From positions 992,001 to 1,056,000 of the forward strand of contig NZ_FORA01000001.1 of assembly GCF_900113875.1 (NCBI RefSeq): 64,000 nucleotides of DNA, read 5' to 3'. Origin of the DNA: Jannaschia pohangensis (GTDB lineage Bacteria; Pseudomonadota; Alphaproteobacteria; Rhodobacterales; Rhodobacteraceae). The notes under the pieces are model-generated. The model had not been told where the DNA came from. It did not search any database and was given only the letters and a program-made list of their open reading frames with translations. Positions 16,288 through 25,399 of the stretch are shown here, piece after piece. The first letter of the stretch is position 1, and the number at the start of each line of letters is the position of its first letter. Made by a program: the position numbers and the translations under genes.

Positions 16288-17133
16288 TGAGGTGCCCCAA
16301 GATTGGTAGACGCTTTGCTCCCTTACCATGAGGCAAGGAGGCCGAGATGGGGACAAGCGGTTACAGCGATGAGTTCAAGCGGGACGCGGTGCATCCACTG
16401 CCCGGCAGGGCATCACGCAGTGGTGTCCCGTAAGGGAGATCACGGCACGGGGCTATCCGGTGCGGGAGGTTTCCCGGCGTTTGGGGGTCAGCACGCATTC
16501 ACTGTACAAATGGTTGAAGCTGTTCGGGGAGCCGTTGCCGAAGCCTGGCACGGCGGCAAGCCTGCCATCGTGGCTGAGAACAGGCTGGAACAGCAGTTCC
16601 AGGCGTCTGCACCGGATCAGGTCTGGGTGACCGACATCACCTACATCAAGACCCATGAGGGCTGGCTGAACCTGTGCGTCGTCATCGACCTGTTCTCGCG
16701 CCGGGTGGTCGGATGGTCCGCCCAGTCACGGATGACGACCGACCTCGCCCTGCAAGCTTTGCCAATGGCCGTCTGGCGTCGAAAACCTGATGGAAAGATC
16801 ATGGTACATTCCGATCAAGGTTCCCAATTCACCAGCCGGGAACGGCAGACGTTTCTCCGCCAGCACGATCTCGAACCCAGCATGAACCGACGTGGCAATT
16901 GTCACGATAACGCCGTCGCCGAAAGCTTCTTCCAGCTTCTGAAACGCGAACGGATCAGGCGGCGCACCTACCCGACGCGCAACGATGCCAGGCGGGACGT
17001 GGTCGAATATATCGAGCTGTTCTACAACCCAAAACGCAAGCACACGAACAATGGCATGCTGTCGCCCGTTGACGATGAGAACAGACAGCGCAAACTGAAC
17101 CAGGCAGGTGTCTCGTAAACTAGGGGCACCTCA
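16288..17133 (+). mobile_element. IS3-family element, internally deleted
   Basis: The left end starts TGAGGTGCCCCAAGATTGG and the right end, read inward on the opposite strand, starts TGAGGTGCCCCTAGTTTAC; the first 11 bases are identical, so both termini survive. The element is 846 bp, while intact members are about 1.2-1.3 kb. The end of orfA and the start of orfB are missing. No target duplication is visible at the flanks. Confidence 0.8.
16347..17118 (+). pseudogene. IS3-family transposase remnant (orfA/orfB)
   Basis: The orfA start [15 protein letters not shown] stops after 28 codons. After a frame change its HTH part reads [21 protein letters not shown] deletion near 16560 joins this to the integrase core of orfB in another frame, [15 protein letters not shown], then [11 protein letters not shown], and the last acidic residue region [12 protein letters not shown]. 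The C-terminus is complete (stop 17118). It cannot make an active transposase. Confidence 0.85.
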
Positions 17134-17830
17134 GTCGGTGAAACGAAGGCGCGGGCGCAAGCGGGCCCGAGGGTCACGCAAGCCGATGCCGGACGCGGCG
17201 CATCGCAATGCCCGCTGGTCGCTCGACTTCCTGGCCGACAGCTTCGGCACCGCGCGCAAGTTCCGCATCCTGGCGGTGATCGACGATTGCTGCCGGGAGA
17301 ACCTCTGCCTGACCGCCGACACCAGCATCTCGGGCGCCGTCGCCATTGTCGCTTGGACCAATGGCGCGATCAATGGCGACCGCCCGCGAGCTGGATGCGC
17401 TAGTGCGGATTTACGGAAAGCCCGCTTGCATCATCAGCGACAACCGCACCGAGTTCACCAGCCGCGCCATCCTGAAGTGGGCCGACAAGAACGGGGTGCC
17501 CTGGCATTACATCGACCCGGGCAAGCCCCAGCAGAACGCCTTCATCGAAAGCTTCAAGGGTAGCCTGCGCGACGAGCTCTTGAACGAGGAGTCTTCGACG
17601 ACCTGGACGACGCCCGGCGCAAGCTGGCGCTCTGGCGCTACGACTACGACGCCTTCAGACCGCACTCGTCGCTGGGAAGCCAGACACCGCTCGAAGCGCG
17701 CCGGACGCTTGAGCAACTTGAGGGCTCCGGACCCGGCGCGCTTGCCCAGAGCGACCGCTCAGCCTACCAATCTCAAACCCGCAGACTCTCACATGATCGA
17801 GGGACCCGAAGGGGGGCAGGTCACTTCATG
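17134..17830 (+). pseudogene. IS3-family (IS407-like) transposase orfB remnant
   Basis: The reading starts inside orfB with RNARWSLDFLADSFG and VIDDCCRENL, is broken by an insertion of about 45 bp and a frame change near 17345-17385, continues as [19 protein letters not shown] and [16 protein letters not shown], and shifts frame once more near 17590. These are the DDE motifs of IS407-type transposases. Its 5' part is cut by the neighbouring IS remnant. Confidence 0.78.
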
Positions 17831-17835
17831 CTCGG

Positions 17836-18020
17836 TTCCGGGATGAACGTCTCAAGGGAGAGCAGTTCTATACCCTACGCGAGGCCCAAATCCTGATCGA
17901 GCAATGTCGCGTTCACGACAACACCGTCAAGCCGCATAGCGCTTTGGGCTGCCGTCCACCCGCGCCGGAAACCATCGTCCCGATGGACCAGATGCCGACG
18001 ATGCACGTGAACTTGAACCA
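17836..18020 (+). pseudogene. third IS3-family transposase fragment (C-terminus only)
   Basis: One open stretch encodes [20 protein letters not shown], then IEQCRVHDNTVKPHSALGCR and PPAPETIV, the C-terminal end of another IS3-family orfB. It is fused directly to the previous remnant. No terminal repeat or start is left. Confidence 0.72.
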
Positions 18021-18121
18021 GACCACTCCATGGCAGGATGCCACGGGACTTTGCGCCAGCGCAACGTGCGAAACGGATCGCGCGGGCATGAACGGCTCAT
18101 CCCGGATCGGAGCCGTCCCCC

Positions 18122-18355
18122 GTGAGACCGCAACTTGAAAACCCCGACCTCGCGATCGGCGACATCATGGACATCTGGCCTGCGACGATTCCGGTCTTCC
18201 TGCGTCACCGGATGCTCTGTGTCGGATGTCTCATCCGTCCGTTCCACAGTCTGTCGGATGCCTGTGCGGAATACGGTCTGGACGAAGAGACGTTTCTGCG
18301 GGCGCTGCGGGAGGCGGTGCAAGACGACGATCCGTCCGCGCCCCGCCCGACCTAG
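18122..18355 (+). CDS. DUF1858 domain protein
   Basis: A 77-residue protein starting with GTG at 18122. It matches DUF1858: GDIMDIWPATIPVFLRHRML then CVGCLIRPFHSLSDACAEYG, with the CxxC pair and a redox- or metal-capable cysteine further on. Small DUF1858 proteins often occur beside nitrite or nitric oxide reductase genes and hybrid cluster proteins. Its last 4 bp overlap the stop of the convergent regulator gene. It directly follows the IS debris, so its original promoter may be lost. Confidence 0.75.
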   Translation: MRPQLENPDLAIGDIMDIWPATIPVFLRHRMLCVGCLIRPFHSLSDACAEYGLDEETFLRALREAVQDDDPSAPRPT

Positions 18356-19101
18356 CGCGGGGGCGTGACGGTGTCGTCCGGAGCCGCGCTGCCCTGCGAC
18401 CGCAAGACCAGCGCATGTGCATCGGTCACGGTGATCCGCTTTCGGGCGCTGCGGACAAGGCCATCCCGCTCCCATGCGCTCAGAAGGCGGCTGACCGTGT
18501 GCAGCGTCGTGCCCGTCATCTCCGACAGGTCCTGGCGCGTGATCGGAAAGTCGATCTCGATCCCGTCGTCGACCCGGCGACCCGTCTGGTTGACCAATCG
18601 CAACAGGGCATTGGCGACCCGCTGCTCCACCGCCTGCGTCGCCATTTCGACCAGTCGCGTATTCATCTCGCCGATCCGGTTGCCGACTGTCGCATAGGTT
18701 TCGCTGGCGAACCCGTCGTATTCGGAAACGAACGGCGTCCAGAGCCGCATGGGCCAGGACAGGGTCAGCGCTTCGGCCGCGGTGATCGCCGTCGCCGGAT
18801 AGCGGTCCCGCCCGAGCGCCTGCGCGATGCCGAACAACTGACCCGGCGGGATATGCAGCGCCACGACCTGATCGCCGGTCGGGGTGATCCGCACCACGCG
18901 GATATAGCCGTCGAGCAGCAGGTAGAAGCGGTCGGCCTCTGCCCCCTCGTCGAAGATATGAACCCCGACGTCGTGCCGCCGCGACGTCGCCTGATCCAGG
19001 ATCGCGCGGATCTGGTGCCGCTCCAGCCGCGAGAACGGCGGCAGATGCGTCAGCAGGCTCTCATCGAGCCCGGGGCTCCGTTTGCGCATGGCGTCCATCA
19101 T
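18352..19101 (-). CDS. Crp/Fnr-family regulator, NnrR-like
   Basis: A 249-residue regulator with an N-terminal cyclic nucleotide-binding fold (about 20-135), a long dimer helix, and a C-terminal winged HTH, ITRQDLSEMTGTTLHTVSRL. The recognition helix (HTVSR) fits the NnrR/Nnr group, not FNR; no FNR-type cysteine cluster is present. NnrR proteins activate nitrite and nitric oxide reductase genes in response to NO. It is divergent from pseudoazurin and nirK, with a TTG-N8-CAA site between them, so control of nirK is likely. Confidence 0.82.
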   Translation of the reverse strand: MMDAMRKRSPGLDESLLTHLPPFSRLERHQIRAILDQATSRRHDVGVHIFDEGAEADRFYLLLDGYIRVVRITPTGDQVVALHIPPGQLFGIAQALGRDRYPATAITAAEALTLSWPMRLWTPFVSEYDGFASETYATVGNRIGEMNTRLVEMATQAVEQRVANALLRLVNQTGRRVDDGIEIDFPITRQDLSEMTGTTLHTVSRLLSAWERDGLVRSARKRITVTDAHALVLRSQGSAAPDDTVTPPR

Positions 19102-19163
19102 TCAGCCGTTGAAGCACGAATGCAGGCGTCCCGCCATGCCAACCGCAGGAACCGCCCCGAAGT

Positions 19164-19177
19164 TTGCCCGGGCGCAA
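19164..19177. promoter_or_regulatory. candidate NnrR/FNR-type box upstream of the pseudoazurin gene
   Basis: TTGCCCGGGCGCAA fits the TTG-N8-CAA form of the Crp/Fnr family and is close to the Rhodobacter NnrR site TTGCG-N4-CACAA. The flanking bases extend the arms to TTTGC and GCAAA. It lies 63 bp before the pseudoazurin ATG, a fit for an activator at about -41.5. Confidence 0.55.
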
Positions 19178-19240
19178 AGTCGCGAGGCGGCCCCTGTGTC
19201 CATACCGACGCATCACCGAAGTCGAGAAAGGACATCCCGG

Positions 19241-19672
19241 ATGTTTCGCACACTTATCACGGCAACCGTCCTCGCAACCGCCCTCGCGGCACCGGCCCTG
19301 GCCGACATCCTGGAGGTCCGGATGCTCAACCGTGGCGACGCGGGCAACATGGTGTTCGAGCCTGCCTTCCTGCGCGTGGCCCCCGGTGACACCGTCAAGT
19401 TCATCGCCACCGACCGGGGTCACAACGCCGAGGCGATCGACGGCATGGTCCCGGACGGGGCCACGCTCTTCAAGGGCAAGATCAACGAAGAGATCGAGGT
19501 GACGCTGGATGTGGACGGCCTCTACGCCGTCAAATGCACCCCGCATTTCGCCATGGGCATGGTGATGATCATAGCCGTGGGTGACGTCGCAGAGGTGCCT
19601 GATGGCTTTCTCGAAGGGCGTGTGCCGCCCCGGGCCAAGGATCGCTTCGCCGATCAGCTCGCCGGTCTCTGA
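19241..19672 (+). CDS. pseudoazurin (type 1 copper electron carrier)
   Basis: A 143-residue periplasmic cupredoxin. The signal peptide ends around ALAAPALA (residue 21). The copper ligands are H61 (RGHNAE), C99, H102 and M107 (KCTPHFAMGM). Pseudoazurin passes electrons to the copper nitrite reductase, encoded 73 bp downstream; the two are likely cotranscribed under the NnrR-type box. Length and motif spacing are normal. Confidence 0.93.
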   Translation: MFRTLITATVLATALAAPALADILEVRMLNRGDAGNMVFEPAFLRVAPGDTVKFIATDRGHNAEAIDGMVPDGATLFKGKINEEIEVTLDVDGLYAVKCTPHFAMGMVMIIAVGDVAEVPDGFLEGRVPPRAKDRFADQLAGL

Positions 19673-19745
19673 CCCGAATTTCCGCGCGACCGCCCAGCCC
19701 GGTCGGCGACACCGCCGCAAGGCTCGATGACCAAGGAGAACTTCC

Positions 19746-20969
19746 ATGACCCGCTTCGTGAACCCGGGCCTCGTGCCTACCAGCCGCCGCAACGTCCTGC
19801 GCGGCTCTGTCCTGGCCGGTGCGGCCGCCGTTACCGGGGGCTTTGCCACCAGCGCCGCCGCCATGCCCAAGCATGTGCCCGCGCCAACCCCGCGGATGCC
19901 GGGCGCGCAGATCATCCAGGCGCAGGCCGACGCCCAGGCCCGCGCGCCGTCGCCCGACCTGTCCGGCTATGTCCGCGTCAAGCAGGAGATGGTCGCCCCA
20001 CCCTTCGCCCCCGTCCACGAACAGGTGGCGACCGGCGACCCCAAGATCGTCGAAGTCACGCTCGAGACGCAGGAACGCCTGATGGTCGTCGACGAGGACA
20101 CGGGCGCAAGCGTCTGGGCCCTGACCTACAACGGATCGGTTCCCGGTCCCCTGATCATCGTGCACCAGGGTGATTACGTCGAGATCACGCTGCGCAATCC
20201 GCAAGACAGCGTGATGGAGCACAACGTCGATTTCCACGCCTCGACCGGGGCGCTCGGCGGCGGCGGCCTGACCCATGTCTTCCCCGGCGAAGAGGCGGTG
20301 CTGCGCTGGAAGGCCACCAAACCCGGCGTCTTCACCTATCACTGCGCCCCCGGCGGCGCGATGATCCCCTATCACGTCTGCCACGGCATGAACGGCACGG
20401 TCATGGTGCTGCCCCGCGACGGGCTGAAGGACGGACAGGGCAACCCGCTGACCTATGACAGCATCGCCTATATCGGCGAGCAGGATTACTACCTGCCCCG
20501 CGACGAGAATGGCGACTTCAAGACCTATGAGGCGGCGGGCGACGACTATCCCGACAGTCTCGACGCGATGCGCACCCTCACCCCGACCCATTCGGTGTTC
20601 AACGGTGCCGTCGGCGCCTTGACGGGCGATGCCGCCCTGCGCGCCAATGTCGGGGAGACCGTGCTGATGATCCACAATCAGGCGAACCGCGACACGCGGC
20701 CCCACCTGATCGGCGGGCACGGCAACTTCGTCTGGGAGGCGGGGTCGTTCAGCGACGCGCCGCAGACCGGGCTTGAATCCTGGTTCATTCGCGGGGGCAG
20801 CGCCGGGGCGGCGATGTATACCTTCGAGCAGCCGGGCGTCTATGCCTACGTCAACCACAACCTGATCGAGGCGGCCCTGCTTGGCGCCACGGCCCACTTC
20901 GTCGTCGAGGGCGATTGGGACAATGCCCTGATGGAGCAGGTCGTGGCCCCCCGGACGTTCGAAATCTAG
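19746..20969 (+). CDS. nirK: copper-containing nitrite reductase NirK
   Basis: A 407-residue enzyme reducing nitrite to nitric oxide in the periplasm. The twin-arginine signal is [17 protein letters not shown]. Type 1 copper ligands are H159, C200, H210 and M215; type 2 ligands are H164, H199 and the histidine of [11 protein letters not shown]. Catalytic Asp162 and the histidine in [10 protein letters not shown] are present. The loop from C200 to H210 has one residue more than Alcaligenes NirK, as I recall for Rhodobacter sphaeroides. Unusually, H210 is preceded by Tyr, not Trp, and followed by Val-Cys-His. AAGGAGAA precedes the ATG. No nitric oxide reductase gene is in the window. Confidence 0.95.
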   Translation: MTRFVNPGLVPTSRRNVLRGSVLAGAAAVTGGFATSAAAMPKHVPAPTPRMPGAQIIQAQADAQARAPSPDLSGYVRVKQEMVAPPFAPVHEQVATGDPKIVEVTLETQERLMVVDEDTGASVWALTYNGSVPGPLIIVHQGDYVEITLRNPQDSVMEHNVDFHASTGALGGGGLTHVFPGEEAVLRWKATKPGVFTYHCAPGGAMIPYHVCHGMNGTVMVLPRDGLKDGQGNPLTYDSIAYIGEQDYYLPRDENGDFKTYEAAGDDYPDSLDAMRTLTPTHSVFNGAVGALTGDAALRANVGETVLMIHNQANRDTRPHLIGGHGNFVWEAGSFSDAPQTGLESWFIRGGSAGAAMYTFEQPGVYAYVNHNLIEAALLGATAHFVVEGDWDNALMEQVVAPRTFEI

Positions 20970-20986
20970 GCCCGGAAACCGATGCC

Positions 20987-21721
20987 ATGGCCCTTGCCGC
21001 CGCCAATCCCAGACTGCCGACCCGGACGATCCTCGGGGCGATACTCGGGCTGGCGGCGGCGCTCGGCATCGGGGTCGCGCTGACGTGGCGCGGGCCGGAC
21101 AGGCTGCCGCGTCCCGACATGGTCGCAGTGTCCTTCACCGGGCCGCTTTGGGTCCAACGCCATGAGGTGACGGTCGCAGACTGGAACCGCTGCGCCAAGG
21201 CCGGGGCCTGCGACCGCGCGCTGAACGCACCCAGAGGCATGGACGCGGTCAGCACGCCCGCCACCGGGGTCAACCACCCCGAGGCGATGCAATACGTGGA
21301 ATGGATCTCTGCGCGGACCCACCACCCCTACCTCCTGCCCGACATGGCCGAATGGTCCGCCATGGCGCGCGATGTCGTCAGATTTGGCGCGGACCCGATT
21401 TTCGATCAGCCCGAGCTGGACTGGGCCTCCGCCTATCTTCTGGATGCCCGGAAATCCCGGGCCCTCATGCCCTCGGGCGCCTTCTCGGTCTCGCCCGAAG
21501 GGGTGGCCGATCTGGACGGGTCCGTCTGGGAATGGACGCGCGATTGCCATGCGGGGACGGCGGGGCCCGCCTCCCTCGATCGCTGCTCTGCCTATGTCGT
21601 GGGGGGCGCGCATTTCGCCGTCATGGCCTGGCTTGAACGCGACCCGGCGCGCGGCGGATGTGCGGTCGGCACGCCGCCGGCGCATTTGGGCCTGCGCCTC
21701 GTCACCCACGTCGAACCTTGA
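20987..21721 (+). CDS. nirV: NirV-like protein (formylglycine-generating enzyme fold)
   Basis: A 244-residue protein with an N-terminal membrane anchor (about 14-32) and a SUMF1-type domain: VQRHEVTVADWNRC at the start, then PYLLPDMAEW, SVWEWTRDC and LGLRLV at the end. Proteins of this kind follow nirK in many rhodobacters and are called NirV; their role in making active NirK is not settled. The start at 20987 is 17 bp after the nirK stop. Confidence 0.82.
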   Translation: MALAAANPRLPTRTILGAILGLAAALGIGVALTWRGPDRLPRPDMVAVSFTGPLWVQRHEVTVADWNRCAKAGACDRALNAPRGMDAVSTPATGVNHPEAMQYVEWISARTHHPYLLPDMAEWSAMARDVVRFGADPIFDQPELDWASAYLLDARKSRALMPSGAFSVSPEGVADLDGSVWEWTRDCHAGTAGPASLDRCSAYVVGGAHFAVMAWLERDPARGGCAVGTPPAHLGLRLVTHVEP

Positions 21722-21728
21722 TCCTGGC

Positions 21729-22676
21729 TCAGCGCGGGGCCGCAAGGCCGAACCGGGTGCGATAATCCCCCGGTGTCGTGCCCGTGACCGACTTGAACAC
21801 CCGTCCGAAGGCCGAGATGTCCTGATAGCCCACGCTCCACCCGATATCCTGGATCGTGCGGCCAGATTGCTCCAGCAGGCTGCGCGCCGTCTCGATGCGC
21901 AGCGTCTGCACATAGCGGTTCGGCGGCAGGCCGGTCGCGGCCTTGAAGCGGCGGATGAACGTGCGCTCCGAACATCCGGCCCGCAGCGCCAGCGCGCGCA
22001 CCGACAGATCGGCGTCCACATGCCCCTCCATCCAGTGCTGCAGGGTCAGGACGGCCGCGTCGTCGTGGGCGACCGCCGGGCGGAAAGTGCGGTAATTCGA
22101 CTGCTGCCGACCGCGCGGATCGACCAGAAGGTGGCGCGCGACGAAGGTCATCGCCTCGGGTCCGCCGAACCGCTCCACGACGAAAAGGCCCAGGTCGATC
22201 CAGGCCATCATGCCGCCCGCCGTCACGATATCGTCGTCGTCGATCAGGATGCGGTCGGTCTGCAATGCGGCCTCGGGGCAGCGCGCGGCGAACTCCGCCT
22301 CCAAGGCCCAATGCGTCGTGACCTCGCGTCCGCGCAGAAGACCCGCCCCGGCAAGCCAGAAGATCCCCGCACAGGCCGAACAGATCGTCGCCCCCGCCCG
22401 ATGCTCTGCCCGCAGGAAGGCGTGAACCTGCGCATCGCCGTCGCCCCGGGCGCCGCTCAGGTTCGGCGGCACGATGACCACGGCGAAGGTCCCCCGCAGC
22501 TGGTCCGCCGCCAGTGTCTCGACCCGCAGGAGGACCGATCCGGTCCGCGCCGCATGGCGGTTGGCGATGAGAAACAGGTCCTCCAGCCCCAGGACCGCGG
22601 ACATCTGGACCCCTTCGTAGGCGAGGATCGCGATGGAGACGCTGGCGTTTGGCAGATTCTGCAGATGATTTGTCAT
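21729..22676 (-). CDS. GlxA-family (DJ-1/PfpI plus AraC) transcriptional regulator
   Basis: A 315-residue regulator. The N-terminal DJ-1/PfpI-like domain (about 10-175) has the nucleophile-elbow region TICSACAGIFWLAGAGLL. The C-terminal AraC domain carries two HTHs, VRALALRAGCSERTFIRRFK and IQDIGWSVGYQDISAFGRVF. GlxA-type regulators control small catabolic operons. It is divergent from the isochorismatase-like gene, a common pairing, and probably regulates it. The start at 22676 (MTNHLQN) is chosen over one 24 bp upstream. Confidence 0.88.
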   Translation of the reverse strand: MTNHLQNLPNASVSIAILAYEGVQMSAVLGLEDLFLIANRHAARTGSVLLRVETLAADQLRGTFAVVIVPPNLSGARGDGDAQVHAFLRAEHRAGATICSACAGIFWLAGAGLLRGREVTTHWALEAEFAARCPEAALQTDRILIDDDDIVTAGGMMAWIDLGLFVVERFGGPEAMTFVARHLLVDPRGRQQSNYRTFRPAVAHDDAAVLTLQHWMEGHVDADLSVRALALRAGCSERTFIRRFKAATGLPPNRYVQTLRIETARSLLEQSGRTIQDIGWSVGYQDISAFGRVFKSVTGTTPGDYRTRFGLAAPR

Positions 22677-22747
22677 ATCTGCCGGTGTGGCACGCGGCAC
22701 ACCCGATTTAAAGACAGGTCATCCGCATCTCCAAGACAGGCAGACCC

Positions 22748-23308
22748 ATGACACAGACCGCGCTCATCCTGATCGATATCCAGAACGACTACTTCGAAGG
22801 CGGCCTCTGGCCGGTCGCGGGGATGGCCGGGGCCACCCGCATCGCCGCGAGCCTGCTGCATCGCGCCCGGGCGACCGGGCAGGCCATTTTGCACGTTCGC
22901 CACGAAATCCTGGCACCCGACGCGCCCTTCTTTCGGCCCGGCAGCACCGGGGCCGACATCCATGCGGAGGTGGCCCCGATCACGGGCGAGGCCGTCATTC
23001 TCAAGCACCGGCCCAACAGCTTTCTGGGCACCGACCTTGGCGCACGGCTGGAGGCGGCGGGCATCACCGACGTCACGCTTGCCGGTGCCATGTCGCAGAT
23101 GTGTATCGACGCGACCGCCCGCGCGGCCAGCGACAGGGGCCTGACCGTGACCGTCGTTCAGGACGCCTGCGCCGCCCGCGCCGCGACCTTCCGGGGCCGC
23201 GACGTCAGCGCGGCGGACGTCCATGCCACGATCATGGCCGCCCTGTCGGGCAGCTATGCCCGGGTGGTCGATTTTGCCGACCTCGACGGGGACACGGCCC
23301 GGGGATGA
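22748..23308 (+). CDS. isochorismatase-family cysteine hydrolase
   Basis: A 186-residue hydrolase. The catalytic triad of the family can be placed: Asp in LILIDIQNDYF (about residue 10), Lys in VILKHRPNSF (about 86), and Cys in AGAMSQMCIDATARA (about 118). Members cleave amides or isochorismate-like bonds. The divergent GlxA regulator suggests an inducible amide or nicotinamide-type substrate, which is an inference. Confidence 0.88.
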   Translation: MTQTALILIDIQNDYFEGGLWPVAGMAGATRIAASLLHRARATGQAILHVRHEILAPDAPFFRPGSTGADIHAEVAPITGEAVILKHRPNSFLGTDLGARLEAAGITDVTLAGAMSQMCIDATARAASDRGLTVTVVQDACAARAATFRGRDVSAADVHATIMAALSGSYARVVDFADLDGDTARG

Positions 23309-23408
23309 CCTGTGGCACATCTGCATGGCCGCCGCCGCACGCTGCCCCATTTCGGCCCCATTGCCTGTCTAGCCTCGCCACAAAGACCGAGAAACGGCGC
23401 GGGCAGAC

Positions 23409-23864
23409 ATGGCATTGGAAACACTTACCCTCCGGGCGATCGGGGCAGACGATCGCACCGCCTGGGACGCGCTCTGGACCGGATATCTCGAGTTCTATGG
23501 CACATCGGTCGAGGGCGCGGCGCGCGAAATCGCGTTCGAGCGTCTCTTGTCCGACGCGCCCGGCACCTTTCAGGGGCTGATCGCCTGGGACAACCAGACA
23601 CCGCTCGGCCTTGTCCATTGGGTGCATCATCCGCACATGTGGCGGCCCGAAGGCGTCCTCTACCTTCAGGATCTGTTCACCGCCCCGACGGCGCGCGGCA
23701 AGGGTGTCGCACGCAAACTGATCGAGGCGGTCTATGCCGATGGCGACGCGCGCGGCACGCCCCGCGTCTATTGGCTGACCCACGAGGAAAACTACGCGGG
23801 CCGGATGCTCTATGACCGCATCGCGCGCAAATCCCCTTTCATCCGCTATGATCGGGTCCTCTGA
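23409..23864 (+). CDS. GNAT-family N-acetyltransferase
   Basis: A 151-residue acetyltransferase. The acetyl-CoA loop is VLYLQDLFTAPTARGKGVAR (about 83-102), followed by VYWLTHEENYAGRMLYDRIA. The acceptor substrate is unknown. Its stop overlaps the start of the DUF2927 gene. Confidence 0.87.
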   Translation: MALETLTLRAIGADDRTAWDALWTGYLEFYGTSVEGAAREIAFERLLSDAPGTFQGLIAWDNQTPLGLVHWVHHPHMWRPEGVLYLQDLFTAPTARGKGVARKLIEAVYADGDARGTPRVYWLTHEENYAGRMLYDRIARKSPFIRYDRVL

Positions 23865-25228
23865 TGTTCAAGACAATCGCCGCCCTGTCCATCATGACCC
23901 TTGCCGCCTGCGCCCCCGCGGGGATGAGCCCGCAGGCCACGCGCGCCACCGTCGCGTCCATCCCCGAAGCCCTGCCGCCCCTGCGCCGTTTTACCGGCGC
24001 GCCCCGGATCGCCGTTCCGGTGCAGCCGAACGGGCAATTGGCGCGCGACTTCATGGCGCTCAGCTTCCAGTTGGAAACCGGGCGCGGCATCGACACCTTC
24101 ACCCGCTTCGAGGGGCCGATCACCGTCGCCGTCGAAGGTGACATGCCACCGACCCTCGGCCCCGACCTCGACGATCTGATCACGCGCCTGCGGGACGAGG
24201 CGGGCATCGACATCAGCCGCGCGGGCCGAGGCGAGATGGGATCGATCACCATCACCGCCCTGCCCCGTGCGACCCTACAACGAGTGGTGCCCGGTGCCGC
24301 CTGTTTCGTCGTCCCGCGCGTCAGCGGCTGGCAGGACTACCTGGCCAAGCGGTTCGGCCCCGCGACCGACTGGACGACCCTGACGACCCGCAGCCGGGCC
24401 AGCGTCTTCCTTCCGTCGGACGTGAGCCCGCAGGAAATCCGCGATTGCCTGCACGAGGAAGTGGCCCAGGCCCTGGGACCGCTCAACGATCTCTACCGGC
24501 TGCCGTATTCGGTCTTCAACGACGACAACACCCACGCCGTCCTGACGTCCTATGACATGCTGATCCTGCGCGCGACCTATCACGACGGCCTGAAATCGGG
24601 GATGACGCAGCAGCAGGTCGCGGAACGCCTTCCGGCCATCTTTGCCAATATCAATCCACGGGGCCGCCGCGCCGACCGCGCCCCGGTGCGCGAATCCTCG
24701 CTGCGCTGGTCGCGGTCGCTTCAGGGCGCGCTCGACCCGCGTGGGTCCGACGAGGTGCGGCTGACCCATGCCAAGAACGCCGTCACGCTGGCCCAGGCCG
24801 AGGGGCTGACCGATGCACGGCTGGCCCTGTCGCATCTGGCCCTGGGCCGTGCCGCACTGGCCGTCGACGGCGACCTTGCCATCGCGGCCTTCCTCGAGTC
24901 GGCGTCGATCTATCGCAGGCTCGACGGCGACGGGGTGCAGACGGCGCAGATCACGGTGCAACTGGCCGCGCTGGCCCTGTCGTCCGGACAGGCCGAGGGG
25001 GCGATCACCCTGCTCGACCGGGCCATTCCGGCGGCCGACGGGGCGCAGAACGCATCCCTTCTGGCCACGCTCCTGCTGTTGCGGGCCGAGGCGACCCAAT
25101 TGCGCGGTGCCGACGCCGAAGCCGGACGCATTCGCCGCGAAGCGCTGGCCTGGGGCCGCTATGCCTGGGGCGACCGGGTTTTGGCCTTGCGGTCGGCGGA
25201 GGTTGCGGGTTTGCGTCCGGGAGCGTAA
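23864..25228 (+). CDS. DUF2927 domain lipoprotein
   Basis: A 454-residue protein with a lipoprotein signal, lipobox LAAC (Cys15). The DUF2927 core lies at about 50-260, with CLHEEVAQALGPLNDLYRLP, a His-Glu-Glu motif like that of inactive or unusual metallopeptidases. The C-terminal 170 residues are Ala/Leu-rich helices that look like TPR-type repeats. It probably acts at the inner face of the outer membrane. It is translationally coupled to the GNAT gene and followed by a small membrane gene and the VWA gene. Confidence 0.82.
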   Translation: MFKTIAALSIMTLAACAPAGMSPQATRATVASIPEALPPLRRFTGAPRIAVPVQPNGQLARDFMALSFQLETGRGIDTFTRFEGPITVAVEGDMPPTLGPDLDDLITRLRDEAGIDISRAGRGEMGSITITALPRATLQRVVPGAACFVVPRVSGWQDYLAKRFGPATDWTTLTTRSRASVFLPSDVSPQEIRDCLHEEVAQALGPLNDLYRLPYSVFNDDNTHAVLTSYDMLILRATYHDGLKSGMTQQQVAERLPAIFANINPRGRRADRAPVRESSLRWSRSLQGALDPRGSDEVRLTHAKNAVTLAQAEGLTDARLALSHLALGRAALAVDGDLAIAAFLESASIYRRLDGDGVQTAQITVQLAALALSSGQAEGAITLLDRAIPAADGAQNASLLATLLLLRAEATQLRGADAEAGRIRREALAWGRYAWGDRVLALRSAEVAGLRPGA

Positions 25229-25237
25229 AGCCCGGAC

Positions 25238-25399
25238 ATGCTTCCGATCTTCACCGCCATCGCCGGGGCCGCGCTCGGTGCCTTCACCGCCTACCGCCGC
25301 AAGGGGAACGGTTTCGACGTCGCGCAATGGGCGGCGGTCTGGGCCGTCATGGGCGGGCTTGTGGGTGTCCTGGCGATCATCGTCCTGACGCGGCTCTAG
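25238..25399 (+). CDS. small membrane protein between the DUF2927 and VWA genes
   Basis: A 53-residue protein: MLPIFTAIAGAALGAFTAYR, a short basic loop (RRKGNG), and a second membrane segment WAAVWAVMGGLVGVLAIIVL. Two hydrophobic segments with a cytoplasmic loop form a hairpin. Similar small genes occupy this position in other Rhodobacterales and have sometimes been mislabelled as apolipoprotein acyltransferase. Its stop codon ends at the base before the VWA start. Confidence 0.7.
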   Translation: MLPIFTAIAGAALGAFTAYRRKGNGFDVAQWAAVWAVMGGLVGVLAIIVLTRL

